This document shows positions 21,101 to 33,667 of a stretch of DNA of 64,000 bases, in pieces. The translations under genes were made by a program, and so were the position numbers. Position 1 is the first letter of the stretch, and the number at the start of each line of letters is the position of its first letter. The notes under the pieces are model-generated. The model saw nothing but the letters and a program-made list of their open reading frames with translations, did no database searches and was not told the DNA's origin. This DNA is from Saccharum officinarum (lineage: Eukaryota > Streptophyta > Magnoliopsida > Poales > Poaceae): positions 68,897,737 through 68,961,736 of the forward strand of contig CM036170.1 in NCBI GenBank assembly GCA_020631735.1, in the 5' to 3' direction.

Positions 21101-24100
21101 TTTGTTTTGAGGGCAACTTATGAAAATGTCTTTTTCATCTTCAAAATTTAAATTTGAATCAATTTAGAAAATCTGGAAATTTATTTAGAAAAGAAAAATA
21201 CGTTTTCCCGGCCTTAACGGGCCGCGGCCACCCTTTCGGCCCGCGAGCCGAAGCCAGCCCGGCCACAGTCAGGAGCCGCCCGCCCCATGGCCACCGGCGT
21301 ACGGCTCCGCCCGATGCGTGGCCGCAGTGGCCCCCATGGCAGCGCCACGCCTCCAAGCAGCCGACCCGAGCCGCTGCCCTCGCCATCCTCGCCATTCTGC
21401 ACCCCGCCCGCTCGCTTCCCCCTCCCGCAGTGCAGCTCGCCACGGCAGCCGCCGTGCCATCGCCGCCACCGTTCCGCCCTCGCTGCTCTGCCTCCCTTCG
21501 ATTCACCGCACCCCCGGCTCCGCCTCGCCCTGGGCTTTTCCGGACGCGAACCATCTCCGCGGCTCGTGCTCAGGTGAGGGTCAATTTGGCCGCGTTCCTC
21601 CTCCACTGCCGCCATGGCCGCCGTTGGCCGGCGCTCGTGTCCGGAGCTCCTCTGTCGTCTTTCTCCCTCCATTTTTCCCTTGCCACGTCCGCCTCCACCT
21701 CGCGGGTCTCGCGCGCGCCTCATCGGCCACCACCGTGGCCTACACCGGCCGGCCACCGTGCGACAGCACCACCGCCCCACCGTGCGCGCCGGCGAGCTCA
21801 ATGCCGAGCTCGTCTGGCCACATGCTAGGCACCCTCGGCTTCGCCTCTCCGTGGGGAAGCTGCTGCTGGTGACCTCACCGCCGGCGAGCTCACCGGTGGC
21901 GAGAACCGCGCTGTCAGCGTCTCCCCCTCCTCTGTGTGGCTGACTCGTGGGGTCATGGGCCCACCTGTCTGTCTCCTCTCGCGCACGCGTGTGCACTGCA
22001 CCGGGTGCACCCAGCGTTTCAGCGGCCGGGTTTTTTGAAATGATTTAGAAAATAAATTTCTAGTTTTGTTTTAAGGCTTTAAAATTTTATAACTCAAGAT
22101 TTATAGCTCCAAAAATTATGAAACAAATTTTGTAGTGTTTCTCATGAGTAGATCTATAGTTTAAAAATATTGCATGTCAAGTTTGAAATACTTTTCTGCA
22201 GGGTTTTTATTTAATCACTGAAATTGTTGTTTTCTTTGTTAAATATGTAATAACTCATAGAAAGTTCAGAAAATATGGTTTCACTTGCAATAATTTTCTT
22301 TTATGATGTACTTTCTAGAAAAAATATATGTCATGCATGTTCTGTAGAAAAATCTTGATGTATAGTACAAGTGTTTAATATTGTTAATAATTATTATTTT
22401 TGCTAGAGAGAAAAAGATGAATAAAACATGCATGTAATAATTTTTCTATGGTGATTGTTTATTGTGTAGAATGTTGAAAAATGCTAAATCTGTTGTTTGA
22501 TACTTTTCATAGTATAAAGTATTTTTATGCCCATTTTTAGGCCCTAGCTTGTTATTTTTGTGTGGGCAGTTCTAGTAATCTAAATGCAATGGAATTTCTG
22601 TGGTATGCTAGATTAGATGATAGAAAGCTACTGTATTTTTCTTAAAATTTTCTATGCTATCAAAATAGGTGTTGCTGTTCAAACCTAGTTGCAATTAAGG
22701 TTTAATTAACCTTGTTAATGTATGACTAGTTAATAAGGTTTACTTTGGCGTATCTTTGAAGCATTTAATAAGATGTGTTGACTTAGCATAGTAGTAGTAG
22801 AAGAGAATGCAGTAGATGACATGTGATTGTAGTATATGTTCTTGGATAATGTTGACTACCTTGTAGAAGAATTGTATTCCTACTTTGTGAAATAAAGTAA
22901 ACCTATTTATCTACATTTCATTCATCATGATCATTACATGTCATTTCTGCAGTGCACCTAGGCATGAGCACTTATACATTTGCATCATACAGGATCGCAG
23001 GAAGTAACTCCGGTAGCAGTTCCCGAGGAGCCGGAAGAGCAGCCCGAGGAGCAGGAGGTGCCCGAAGCCAACGAGGAGGTCGGTGAGGATCTTCCAGAGT
23101 GCCCAGACCACCGTCCGAGCTCTTTCGAGAGAGGCAAGCCCCGGAGCATTTTTCTTCCCCGGTTTGCAAATATTTTATTAATGCTTTACTTTAACTGATA
23201 CATTATATTTAGGAGTTGTTTGCAACCGTTACTGCATTATACCTTGTTTACTTTGTTCTACTCTATCCTTGTCATCTTGATATTCGCAGTCAAGTAATTG
23301 CTTAGCTTGCTTAGACCGGTAGAAGTCGGGTGATTTCCTGTCACCTGCGAGCTATAGGTGGTTACCTAGATCTGCTTGAAGAAGTATGTCATCTGAGAAT
23401 AGCTAAGTGTTAATGTGAAATTGAGACCAGGCGGAAACTTGCAGGGTTTCGGACTGTAGTGTTTTCTGTCTGTGTCGATTAAGGACCGACCGTTGTTGGG
23501 CCTCGAGTCATGTTGAACGCATGCCTTACATTTAGCTGGCCGAATAATGTATCTTTCGACCGCGAAGCTGGGAGATTATTTGGGCCGAGTGGATTGCCCG
23601 CAACACACTGTACCGGAGCAGTAGTGGTAGGATACGGGGGCACGATGATAAGGCCAAAGAGCAGTCAGGCGGCCCCCGGGTACATGTGGTTCCTGGCAAG
23701 CTCGCGACTTTACCTGAATGGTTGACTCGGTGACCAATACCTCACTTTAGCGGGTGAGTGAGGTTTGTGTGAGGAATAAATTACTAACTGGTTAATAATC
23801 GATTCGAATCACCATCATTCACTGGATAGTGAACACTTGACTTAAGTGACTTAATCGTAGTAATTCTGATGAAACACTTAGACAGTTATATGGTATATGA
23901 TATGATTAAAGTCGTTAATGATCATTGGTTATCCTTACCTGTTTAATTACATGTTACTCTAGTACAGGTGCAAATGTAGTTGACAGGTTAATAAAGATTT
24001 AACTTGATGCAAAACTTTTGGAAAGATTCCTTAAATGCTAGAAATGCCTTTTGCAAATGAGTCAGCTACCACACCATAAAGCCTGTCATGATCCTTGGTG

Positions 24101-26062
24101 TCTTTTATTTTTGGTTCTGTCGGGTAAGTTTAGCTGAGTACCTTCTCGTACTCAGGGCTTTGTTCCCACTTATTGCAGATGGGCAGATATATTACGGCTA
24201 CTGTATCAACTGCATTTATCCTGCGATGGGAGAAGCTTAGGACCATGGACAATGGTCATTCACTACATCTCGTCTGATGCTTTTGTTGGAAGATGATCCT
24301 GAGCTGACACTTTATTTAAACTCTGTGTGAGTGTGTGATTTGAACTAAATGCTTCCGCTACTTCTATTTGAAACTGGTTTGTAATAACTATGTTTAAACT
24401 CCGATGTATTTGCGACTTGAATTTTTATATAACTTGTGATGGTGACCGCTGAACTTATTACGATCTTGGCTGGTATGTAAGTTGGTTTGAAATCCGTCGT
24501 GATTTCACAGACTACCGGGTTATACGGGCTTAAGTTTGCTAAATCATCTGCTCGGTGGATGATTTTCTTACTTAATCTCGTATAATTGGTCGGTTCTGTT
24601 ACAAGTTCTATATATATATTGTTGTATTAAGTCATAGGAGTTGAGTGAAACCGTTGATGTATTTATTATATCCTTGTTACCTTGTATACTTGTATATCCT
24701 GCTAAGTCTAGGACCGCATTAAATGCTTAGCCCTGCTTAGATCGGTAGCAATCGGTGATTTCCTGTCACCGGCACTATAGGTGGTTACCGGAATACTTTA
24801 GATATGAAATTGATAATATTCTGGAGATAACCTAGTGTTAATGGATAATTAGAGACCGGGCGGGATGAATATTGTGCAACCAGACAAGGTTCTGGGGTGC
24901 TTGTAGTTTCCGTCTGTGTCGGTTAAGGACCGATCGTTGCTCGTCTCTCTTGTCATGTGGAACGCATGCCTCACATTTAGCTGGTCGAATAAAGTACCTT
25001 TCGACCGCGAAGCTAGTGACACTATTCGGGCCGGGATCTACATGGACGCGCATATTGGTGTTGATGGGGGTATGACAAGGACGCGAAGAGTGAGCCCAAG
25101 GGCAGGCGTGGCCTGATTCTTGACAGTTGGACGGTCCCTGGGTACTGCGGCTCCAGTTTATCCCGTGACGTTTACCGTAATCGTGTCATTGGTGATCTGT
25201 AGCTCATTTGATCGATGAGTATGGTTTGTGTGAGGAATAAATCACCAGCTGGTTAGGAATCGATTCAAATTGTCATCGCTCCTGGATAGTGAGCACTTGA
25301 CTCGAGCTACGACATCGTAGTAATGATAACGGAACATGGATGGTTATATGGATGATGTTGAAAATGTTAAACCTGCAATGGTAACAGGATGTTAATGCTT
25401 AATCAAGTGATTATTATAGTATAGGTGCTTACCTAGATTGATAGGTCATGATAAAGATAATGCAAAATACTTAAAATGGTTTATTTATTATAACTCGTGC
25501 TTTTCACAAATGAGTCAGCTAGCCCATTAAAAGAAAGTCTTGCATACTCCTTGGTGTCACTTTATTTTAGTTTAAGTCGAGTAAGTCTAGCTGAGTACAT
25601 TCTCGTACTCAGGGCTTTGTTCATATTGTTGTTGCAGATGGCCAGATGTATTATGGATATTGCATCAATTGTCTATATCCCGCGATGGGCGACAATTAGG
25701 ACCAAGGGCATGGTCGCTAGGTACGTCTTACCTGATGCTTTTGTTGGACTTGACTACTATCTGGCACTGTAATTCAAACTATGTGTGTGTGAAGTCTCAA
25801 AATTATTTGCTTCCGCTACTTTATTATGAACTTGGGTTGTAATAACTTTATGTGTTTAAACTCCGATGTATCTCATAGATGTTGCGAACTTTATGTAATA
25901 TGTGACTGTGGCTGCTAAACTTGTACGATCTTATGTTGGTTGGTTTGAAATCCTTCGTGGTTTCACGGGCTACCGGGTTATACGGGCTTAAGTTTGCTAA
26001 ATTAACTGCTTCGACAGGTGATTTTCTTACTTAATTTCGTATAATTGGTCGGTTCTGTTACA
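18113..26062 (+). mobile_element. Tekay/Del-like 3' LTR (A), split by a nested LTR
   Basis: LTR A consists of 18113-20719 plus 24609-26062 (4061 bp without the insert). It starts TGTAACACC directly after the polypurine tract and ends GTTACA. It is AT-rich with one sharply GC-rich block (about 18600-19440) whose Ala/Pro/Arg-rich frames on both strands I do not regard as genes. The second part repeats landmarks of LTR B (ggatttcctgtcacc area, actcagggctttgttc, ggtcggttctgttaca), which confirms the join. Confidence 0.8.
20720..24603 (+). mobile_element. Solo LTR (B) of the same family nested in LTR A
   Basis: 3884 bp starting TGTAACACCCC and ending GTTACA, with a perfect 5-bp target duplication agttc (20715-20719 and 24604-24608). 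Bases before and after are contiguous parts of LTR A. It has the same architecture as A, including a GC-rich block (21210-22020) and the ggatcgcagga word (22993, matching 20513 in A). No internal domain remains, so it is a solo LTR. Confidence 0.88.
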
Positions 26063-26480
26063 GCTGCCCTCCGATTCATATGTCGTTTCGAATCGTCTTC
26101 GACCTTCCGATGATCTTGGGCTTCATCTGAGCTACCTAGTAGTGCTAGATTAAACAAATGTGCACCACATTCTTCTCACCAGACTCGCCTAGGTAAAGTT
26201 ATCTATCCATGCCTCATTTATAGTACGGTCAAAGGAGAAAACAAAGTCCTAAACCTAATCTAAGTGTCCCTCAGCGCCAACCAATACTTAGAACTAGTCC
26301 GTCCTTAACCTTGTCGTTCATCATTTGAAAACCGAAACGATTTCCATCGTTAGGGGCATGAAAACCATAATAGCCCAAACAATAACCATTACCATAACCT
26401 AACTTTAATTACCTCTGCAAAACACACATTAGTTACAGTAATATTGTATAGTCATTAATCATTGAAACCCAACTAGGAGC
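26063..26480. other. Unclassified repeat-like flank after LTR A
   Basis: Begins immediately after the LTR end; no target duplication can be checked because the 5' end of the element is lost. No coding region recognised. Confidence 0.3.
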
Positions 26481-26486
26481 CTACTT

Positions 26487-26672
26487 TCAGCACATTTGGT
26501 AGAGGCGCAACAATCTGACATTCCGGAACGAGAGAACAACGTTAACAGCAGCCTTGGCAGCCTTCAGAACTGAGGCATTTCCGTGGAAAGCAAGCTTGCC
26601 ACGTGATGATGCGGCCATCATAGACACCTGGTGCTCGGTTCCAGTGAACGCAATGTAGTACTTTATGCAAAT
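26487..26672 (-). pseudogene. Possible orphan exon of an unknown gene
   Basis: On the minus strand a pyrimidine-rich acceptor (tttacatttcag) is followed by an open frame of about 60 residues with ordinary-looking protein composition (GTEHQVSMMAASSRGK, LKAAKAAVNVVLSFRN) ending in a stop at 26487. It is more protein-like than the surrounding AT-rich DNA. I do not recognise the family and no neighbouring exons were found, so it may be a captured or relic exon. Confidence 0.25.
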
Positions 26673-26699
26673 CTGAAATGTAAAATGTTTGTAACCCAT

Positions 26700-29239
26700 A
26701 TGGTCATTTGAGGGCCAACTATCATCAATATATCTTCAGGTGGGGGATTCTCTCCCCTCCCATCGACTTATCAAAAAAAAAAGAAAGATAATGGAATATC
26801 TGAAAAGGGTTTTCCAATGTTTATCAAAGAACCTACATGTGTTTCTATATCTCGTGTGTCACATTTACTTCTATTTTTGTTTTCAGATCATATGGCACAT
26901 CTACATATATTTGCATGGTTCCGGGCTGGTACAAAGATTTAGATTCTGCACGCAAGATCAATGGAGTATGTTTCAAATGACGCACATGCAAAACTAACCA
27001 GGTTAGTTAATGCCTTCTTTTGCTTAGCGTAGCAACAGTACATTACTAATAATAACGTCCTCCACCCTTAAAAACACAGCGAGATAGAGGCAACTGGGGG
27101 TAACAATGTAGGGAGGCCCCATGGGACAGTGGACATGCTTGGGGTAATGGGGTCCCTCAGTTCGTGACCATGGACCGAAACCCCATAGACAGTGGTCGGC
27201 TCCCTTGAACCTGTGCAGCTCAACTAAAGATATCTCGCGCATACTTCATAACAATTTCTATTAGCAGCGGCACACACTAGGGCTACTCTTGGGAGAAGGT
27301 GAGGCTTCATGTGTTTCTTTGAATCTCACAGTGAGAAAACATACTAATCTGAATCTATTGTAGGTTAAATCATCGTGGTTAGTATCAATACACTAAGTTC
27401 AGTGTGAAATAAAAAGATATTAGTATGTTTGAGGTTAACCATGTGAATTACTAATTAAATATACCTGCTTTGCTTCACTCAGTGTAGGAAGCTATAAGTA
27501 AAAAAATATTTCTGTCGTCTGCTGAAAAGCTTGATTCAGGAGTCAATTTCCAAGGTGGTTGTGCATACACAATATCTACCTGAAAATTGAGACAAGTACT
27601 GCCACTTCATTACTTGGAATGGTTTTGCACTGCTAGGGAGATTGCGCTTTTATTACATTTTGTTTAGGCAATTATCTCACTGAAAGAGCTAATATTAGTG
27701 GATTGAAGTTAATATTAGTGGATTGATCATTGATGAATCATTAGAAAGCAGAGCTAATATTCCTTTTATGAAATTTATCACATAGCTATGCTCAATATTT
27801 TGGTGTGCATTTTAACATATACAGGGATGGAGGGTACTGAGGCTGGACTAGCAGTTACAAGTTACAACCGGTTCTCCTGTCCATGCATTCCACTCATACG
27901 AAAACATGACATCTCACTGATTTTCTAATTCTCTTGAAGTAATTAGTTCACTAAAATGGTAACTGGCACCTCGTAGAGTATCTGTCACAAACCGAAACTA
28001 GCATTTACAGTGTTTGCATGGTCATGACAGATTTATAAGACACGTTTTTCCCTATATGGTTTCAGTGCATATATCAGAATAACATGAAGCCTGGATATAG
28101 TGTGAAAGAGCGTATATGGCCAATGTATATGATAATTCCTCGAAAATATGTTTGCTACTTATGAAACCATGATCATTTCCTAAATTTTCTTTACTTCCTA
28201 TATAGTCCAAGCCAAAGTGAAGATGAATGAATCATTTGTTTTTGAAGATTTTATCCTATTGTTTGGGATAGAGAGTCAAATGAATGTTACTCTTGACTGT
28301 AGGGTAAGTAAACTTAGATGGATTCAAGGCAAGCACAGTGCATTGCTGGATGATAAGTTCACTAAAATAACATCAATTTTCAGTTTTGAGTTTATGAATC
28401 TGAATTGCACTACTGAAAACTGTAATTTCCCGTGTGCCACTTTTTTTGACGGGTCTTGAAAGGATCACAGAGAAAATGTAATTAATCTGTCAGTTCACGT
28501 ACCTCATAGAAAAAATCTTATTCCCCCTCGGTCGATATACAGTACTCTCAAGGCGGTATACAGCTGAGATATTGGCATTATGTCCTTTGGCACTGAATGA
28601 TTTAGAATAGTTGTACATCATCCTCATCCAGTGTAATATTTCCAATTTATATGGCTATTGAACTTTCATATTTTTCCCAAGATATTTTTGTTTAGTCATT
28701 CTTTATTGTATTTAAATGTATCTAAATTATCTTGCAAGAAGACACATGATGCATTTTTTTAATATATGATATGAATTGTTGTTATATGTCACTTCGAAGT
28801 TAACAATGTTTCGGGCTTGTTCAGATTTGGTCTCAATAGTAATCTTCTTTGTGATGAGAATTTTAAACTTGTTTAGATTTTTTTATTATAAAGTCTTTTC
28901 ATTTAAATTAATTTCTAAATTGTGTCAACATGTACATATCATAAGTTGTTCACATTTGGTTCTGATATACAGACGCGGCTACTTGCACTACATCAACCTA
29001 GGTTAAGATGCGAGATCATCTAGAGCGATATCATTGGGCATTTCCGCATTTGTAATAAATACTAATAGAACTATTGCTAATCATATGAAGCAACACAAAT
29101 TTACATAATAATATATTGCATTGTATATTGGCTTATCATCTACAAGGAATTATGCTTATATGCTAAAAGGTCATATCCATAACCACGTGCGTGTCGCACG
29201 TGCATGTCCACTAATTTCTTAAAATAGAGGGAGTACTTC
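26700..29239. other. Intergenic, no gene seen
   Basis: AT-rich sequence with only short frames; the one at 28217-28459 has no support. A fragment agagggagtac near 29226 resembles a Stowaway terminus. Confidence 0.4.
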
Positions 29240-29613
29240 TTACATTTAAAATAAGAGACGCGGGAACGGCTTATAAGGCCTCTTCGGTAGTAGATCAACG
29301 GGTGATTGATAGTGAGGTCTGGAACAATTATGACCGATGAGTTGTTAGACTTGTTGCAGAAACTGTGTCTAAATGTTGATGGCTAATTGCCCTACTTGCC
29401 ACATGTCATGTAGTTATTTAATGAAATTCACCACTGAAAAACCATGGACACTAGGAAAGCCAGACTGAATGCTCGACTCTGACTTTTGAATGCAGTCAGG
29501 GACGATTGATTCAACTTTGCCTTTCTTTTTGAAATAATACAATACCCAATTGGCTCTTGTCTTCCCTGAATACGAATCAACTTCTTTTTTTTCTTTTTCT
29601 ATTGAGGAGTATA

Positions 29614-30691
29614 CGGGCCTGTTTGGTTGGGTGGCTAACTCCCAACCAAACTTTAGAAAGCCAAGTTTCAGTTGTTTGGTTGCCTGTAAATAACCCGTAG
29701 CCAGGCCTAGCTAAGCCACTCTAGAGGCCTTAGTCAGGCTCTGAAAAAACGAGATGACATTCCATTTTTCTGTGGCCAGGCTCGGCTAAGCCCCGCGGTG
29801 AAGTCTCGTCACCGCCCGGCCCGGTCCTCTGCTCGTGCTCCTCTACCCGGTCCGCCGCTCTTCTGCCCCGGTGCCCCTCGGTGCTCGCCATGGAGGCCCC
29901 TTGCCGCTCTTCCACGACATATCGACCTCAATGCCTCCCCTTCGTCCTACCTGGTTGACGCGCTCCTTGTCCTCGGGCGTGGCCTCGGCGCCACGCTCCA
30001 GCGGCGCGACCTGGCACTCTCCTACGCTCGCTGCTCCGTGTCGACGCGGGAAGTTGGGAGGCGGCGGCGGCGAGCTGGGGTCGGGGCTGGCGGTCAGCAG
30101 GTGCGAGGATCCGGGTGCGCACGAGACAGAGAGCGGGAGCGAGGCGTGCGCCATGGCACGACACGACACATCACAGCCGCATAGGGAAGCGGAGGAAGGC
30201 TTCTGGGGCACGGCGCTGCGGCTTCTTCTCAGGCGCCGGCGCTGCGGCCGGGCGGCCGGAGCCGGGGCAGGGGAGCTCACCCTGTGCGAGCTCGTTCCTG
30301 TCCGCTCCCTGCATGAGTGGAATGGACCACCTCCCCATCCGTCCGCTCCCTGCGTGGCTGGACTTGGACCACCTCGCCGCCTCCGACGAGGAGCGCGCAC
30401 CACAGTCACATGTCTCGTCATCCGCGTCGGCCATCTCTCTTGCTCCAATTCACAGACAAGTGGCGTTCAACGAGTGTTCAACGAATTGTCTCAAAGGGGT
30501 GAAGTTACCTGCGCAAAGAAGAGGTGACTCTGTCCAAGCCAAACCAGCTAACCAAACAAACTAGAGGCTAGCCAGGCTTAGATAGTGTAGACAACCAAAC
30601 AAGTCTATCTTGGCTTGTTAGAGGCAGTCTTAGGCTAGCCTGACTTATTTTCTAGCCAGGCTAGAAGGAAGCCAGGTAACCAAACAAACCC
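29614..30691. mobile_element. Non-autonomous TIR transposon with GC-rich cargo
   Basis: 1078 bp with inverted ends cgggcctgtttggtt / gggtttgtttggtt and TATA on both sides (29610-29613 and 30692-30695). U2 has the empty site (gaggtgtatatattggcag). The interior is GC-rich (about 29790-30430) between AT-rich arms and may be captured host sequence. The overlapping frames on both strands have no domains I recognise. No transposase. Confidence 0.75.
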
Positions 30692-31257
30692 TATATCGCC
30701 AAGACGAGAGGGAGATTGTAGGTGGATTGCAGTAGTAGGATGTCCTTTTTTTTTTTGAGAGTGCCTTCCTCAACTATGGTACATGTGTGTTTTTGTCCTA
30801 ATTTTAGACCCCCCGCAGTGCTTTCATCTTGCCGAAGCCTGTAGGCGCTGCACGAGCAGTGCAGATGAACCTTCCATGAGAATCAGAAATACTAAAGAGC
30901 TAGTAGACAGCAGCAAGCTCACATTTGAATTTGCACGAGATCCTGAAAGTACCAAGACGGGAATTGGGCACGGGCAGAGTTGTCAATGAAGAAATTCCCA
31001 GGTAGACAGACGGATGAGCGCAGCCATATCCACTACCCATCACCCTCGTATGATCTAACACCCAAAATACACAGCAAGACGACGTCAACTCCAGTGGCTA
31101 CATCAAGTATGGACCAAAAAAGTCGCCACACACTTAGTACTGAACAAGAAAAGAATCAAGCACGCACGCCACAGCGGCATCATAACAGCACATTCCAATC
31201 CAAGTAAGAATCAAAACCAAACAACTTGGTGGTCCTTGCTCTTTCTTCCTATAGTGA

Positions 31258-32345
31258 CCGTTAGATATTTAGACAATTTCTGAATCAATTTAATCCAGAA
31301 AAATAATTTTATCATGATGATGTCATATGAGAAAATAAGCAATAACTTCATGGCATCATATATGTTCATCTGAAAACCATAAGCATGATCAACATGACTA
31401 TAAGCATCAAACCATGGCAAAAGATATATACCAGCAAGACCATATAACATGTATGAACCAAAAGTATGATAAAAAACATATAACCATGTTATATAAAATG
31501 TACCAGAAAGCACACAAGCCATGAACATAACATAAACAGGGATAAATACATACATCCATAGCATATTAAACGCAACAGAGATAGTGCAAAGCATGAATAT
31601 GAAGATGTTAATACAAGATGATGACTTTAGGGTGTACCCAGAGGAGGGTCCTATGCCGAGAGCATTGGAGGCTCCATTCTCACTTGTACTACCCATGGTA
31701 GAGGATCGCAGTGCCGTCCGCGCCTCCAGGCAGAAGACGTCGACCGATGACGTGGAGAGGAGCAGTCGCGCAGTCGCTCCCCAAAAATCTAATCGCCCGC
31801 ACACCCTGGGCAAGGTTCTCAGACCAGCGATGGTTTCTGAGCCACCTGCTCTCCCGCAACCTCGTGCACGCGAAGTCATGGGACGGAGATCGCCATCTAG
31901 CAGCGGAGTGGTGGTGTCTGTGCTTCTGTTGTCTCTCTCAAAAAAAGAAGGATAGAAGCGAAGACTCTTATTCCCGCAATGGGGAGGAGAAGGGGCCAGC
32001 CGGGGAGATCAGGAGGCCTCACGACATTAATCCCAACCCACATTCACCATAATGCAAAAGAGTTAAAACTCCCGCAATTATGAGAGGTGAGTGGCAAAAC
32101 CAAGCCACGCCATGCCGCCTCGCCACGGCCACGGCCCGGCCGGCGGCGGCGCGCGCGTGGCACGTCTTTATCCTTTTCTCATCCTCCCAATATAGACAGA
32201 TAAAATCTAAGCATATAAGTTGAGTCAACGTTTAGTCAAACTCCTGTACGGTACAAATCATACACTACATAATGTTACGGACCATAGAGTTTATTGATTT
32301 ATTAAATGTATTATGGGCTAAGCCCACAATAAATCCAACGGTGAC
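31258..32345. mobile_element. Unclassified 1.09-kb insertion in U1
   Basis: U2 reads straight through this point (cctatagtgagatcataatc). In U1 the two sides both show tagtga (31252-31257 and 32346-32351), consistent with a 6-bp target duplication. The ends share a short inverted ccgtt(a/g)ga word. The interior has an AT-rich half and a GC-rich part; the 222-codon minus-strand frame (31211-31879) crosses the insertion border and is rejected as a gene. Confidence 0.6.
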
Positions 32346-32513
32346 TAGTGAGATCATAATCCTTGGAAGAAGAAAAACAATGGCATTCTCGCCAGATCAA
32401 TCATGGAGTTGTGGCCTGAGATAGATCGACCAGTCACATGGAACCCGAAGCCCTGTAGCTTAACGATTAACGAAGCTTCCCCACAGGTTATCGCTCCCGT
32501 AGTCCCATCATAG

Positions 32514-32767
32514 TTCTTTGTTTAGTGTAGCTAGAGTAGCTCTTTGTTTTGGTAGCTTGCTAGCTCTAGTTGTTTTTCTTCTCGCGGTTTAACTTGTGCG
32601 GTTGTGTGACATTTATTAGAATTGTGTATTGGATATGTGGCTTGCAAACCCCCTTTAGGCTAAGCAAAACTAGCATCACGCTATTTGTTATATTAATAAA
32701 CTTGTTTAGCATACTTTGTAGGAATTTTTAATAGGCTATTTACCCCCTCTAGCCATCAAGACCTTTT
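32514..32767 (+). mobile_element. 3' fragment of a Sirevirus-like LTR
   Basis: Matches the last 260 bp or so of the solo LTR at 14109-15978: ggcttgcaaac, aggctaagcaaaact, gctatttgttatatt, aataaacttgtttagc and the final ctatttaccccctctag. The 5' part is missing. Confidence 0.75.
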
Positions 32768-33667
32768 AGGGTGGCGGCATGAGCTCCGTGGAGGAAGGAG
32801 CAGGCCCCATAGGCGGCAGTGACGGAAGAGCGGCCTCCCCGCGAATGGTCGAGGTGCTAGCACCCGTCCCAGCGGCCTCTGCGCTGGCCGTGGTGGTGGC
32901 GTCCGTGCTCGGCAGCGTGGTGGCCACGGCAGCGGCAGTCTCTGCCAGCGTCTTAGGGGCGGAGATCCAACTCTCGCGCGCTGCAGCAGGGTGCATGTGG
33001 CGGCAACGTCTGTCCCCGATGATAGGGGCACGCCGACGGAGGAGTTCGCTGCTGGCAGAGGGGAGGGGAAGTGGAGGCAGGATGGGGAGGGGAGGATGAG
33101 GACGAGGGCAGGGGAGGGGAGGGCGGCGGCAACGGCGGGGAGGCCAGGCGCCCTAGGGTTGGGAGCGCATGGGTCGGGCAACCCTCGTGGGAGTGATGAT
33201 AACCAAACTATTTGATAAAAAAGTAAATAGCCTTTAAGTAGGACGGAACAAGGTCGAAAGATGGCGCAATGTGATAACTAACAACGATGGTATGAGGGCC
33301 TAACAGTTTGCAGTGGGCCATGATGGCTGGCCATGTAGAGCAGCAGCTTGCATGGTGTGGAACAACGGCTTAAAATGACTCAAGCTGGAACAATGGCTTG
33401 TTGCAAGACGATGTTTCTTTATTCTTCAGCCAATCTTGATGTGGTCAATCTTGATGTGGTCTCTCCGATGGTGGTAGAGGTTTGGGTTTTGGTTGTTGTG
33501 GTGAGCTCAATAGATCGGCCCATGTTGGTTGCTTAGGCCAACCGGTCAGATGAGTCGTTGTTGATAGCGAGGTTAAGAATATTTTTATACTGTTATAATT
33601 TTGTGACATTCGTTTTTTTTAATTTTGATTTACTTCTATTTAATATAATCAACAGCTATTCTATCTG
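32768..33667. other. GC-rich block and spacer between the duplication copies
   Basis: 32770-33190 is GC-rich with frames on both strands but no recognisable product. 33191-33667 is ordinary AT-rich sequence including a short direct repeat (caatcttgatgtggt twice at about 33430-33460). No gene called. Confidence 0.4.

Larger units (their letters stand above)
29240..32505 (+). repeat. Segmental duplication, copy U1 (with two large insertions)
   Basis: Aligns to U2 (33668-34872) in three blocks: 29250-29613, 30692-31257 and 32346-32505, with shared words such as gggaacggcttataa, ggtggattgcagtagtagga, cctgtaggcgctgc and cttaacgattaacgaagctt. The interruptions (29614-30691 and 31258-32345) are absent in U2. 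No gene is evident in the unit. Confidence 0.8.

Noticed and set aside
21154..21996. 224-codon plus and 260-codon minus frames
   Set aside because: GC-rich block of LTR B with mutually antisense frames; an LTR is not expected to encode a protein.
29835..30527. 230-codon plus and 201-codon minus frames
   Set aside because: Interior of a TIR element; no recognised domain and strongly biased composition. The possibility of captured host exons is kept as a finding, not a gene.
31211..31879. 222-codon minus-strand frame with hydrophobic stretches
   Set aside because: It crosses the insertion boundary at 31258 and so cannot be an ancestral gene; the hydrophobicity comes from AT-rich codons.
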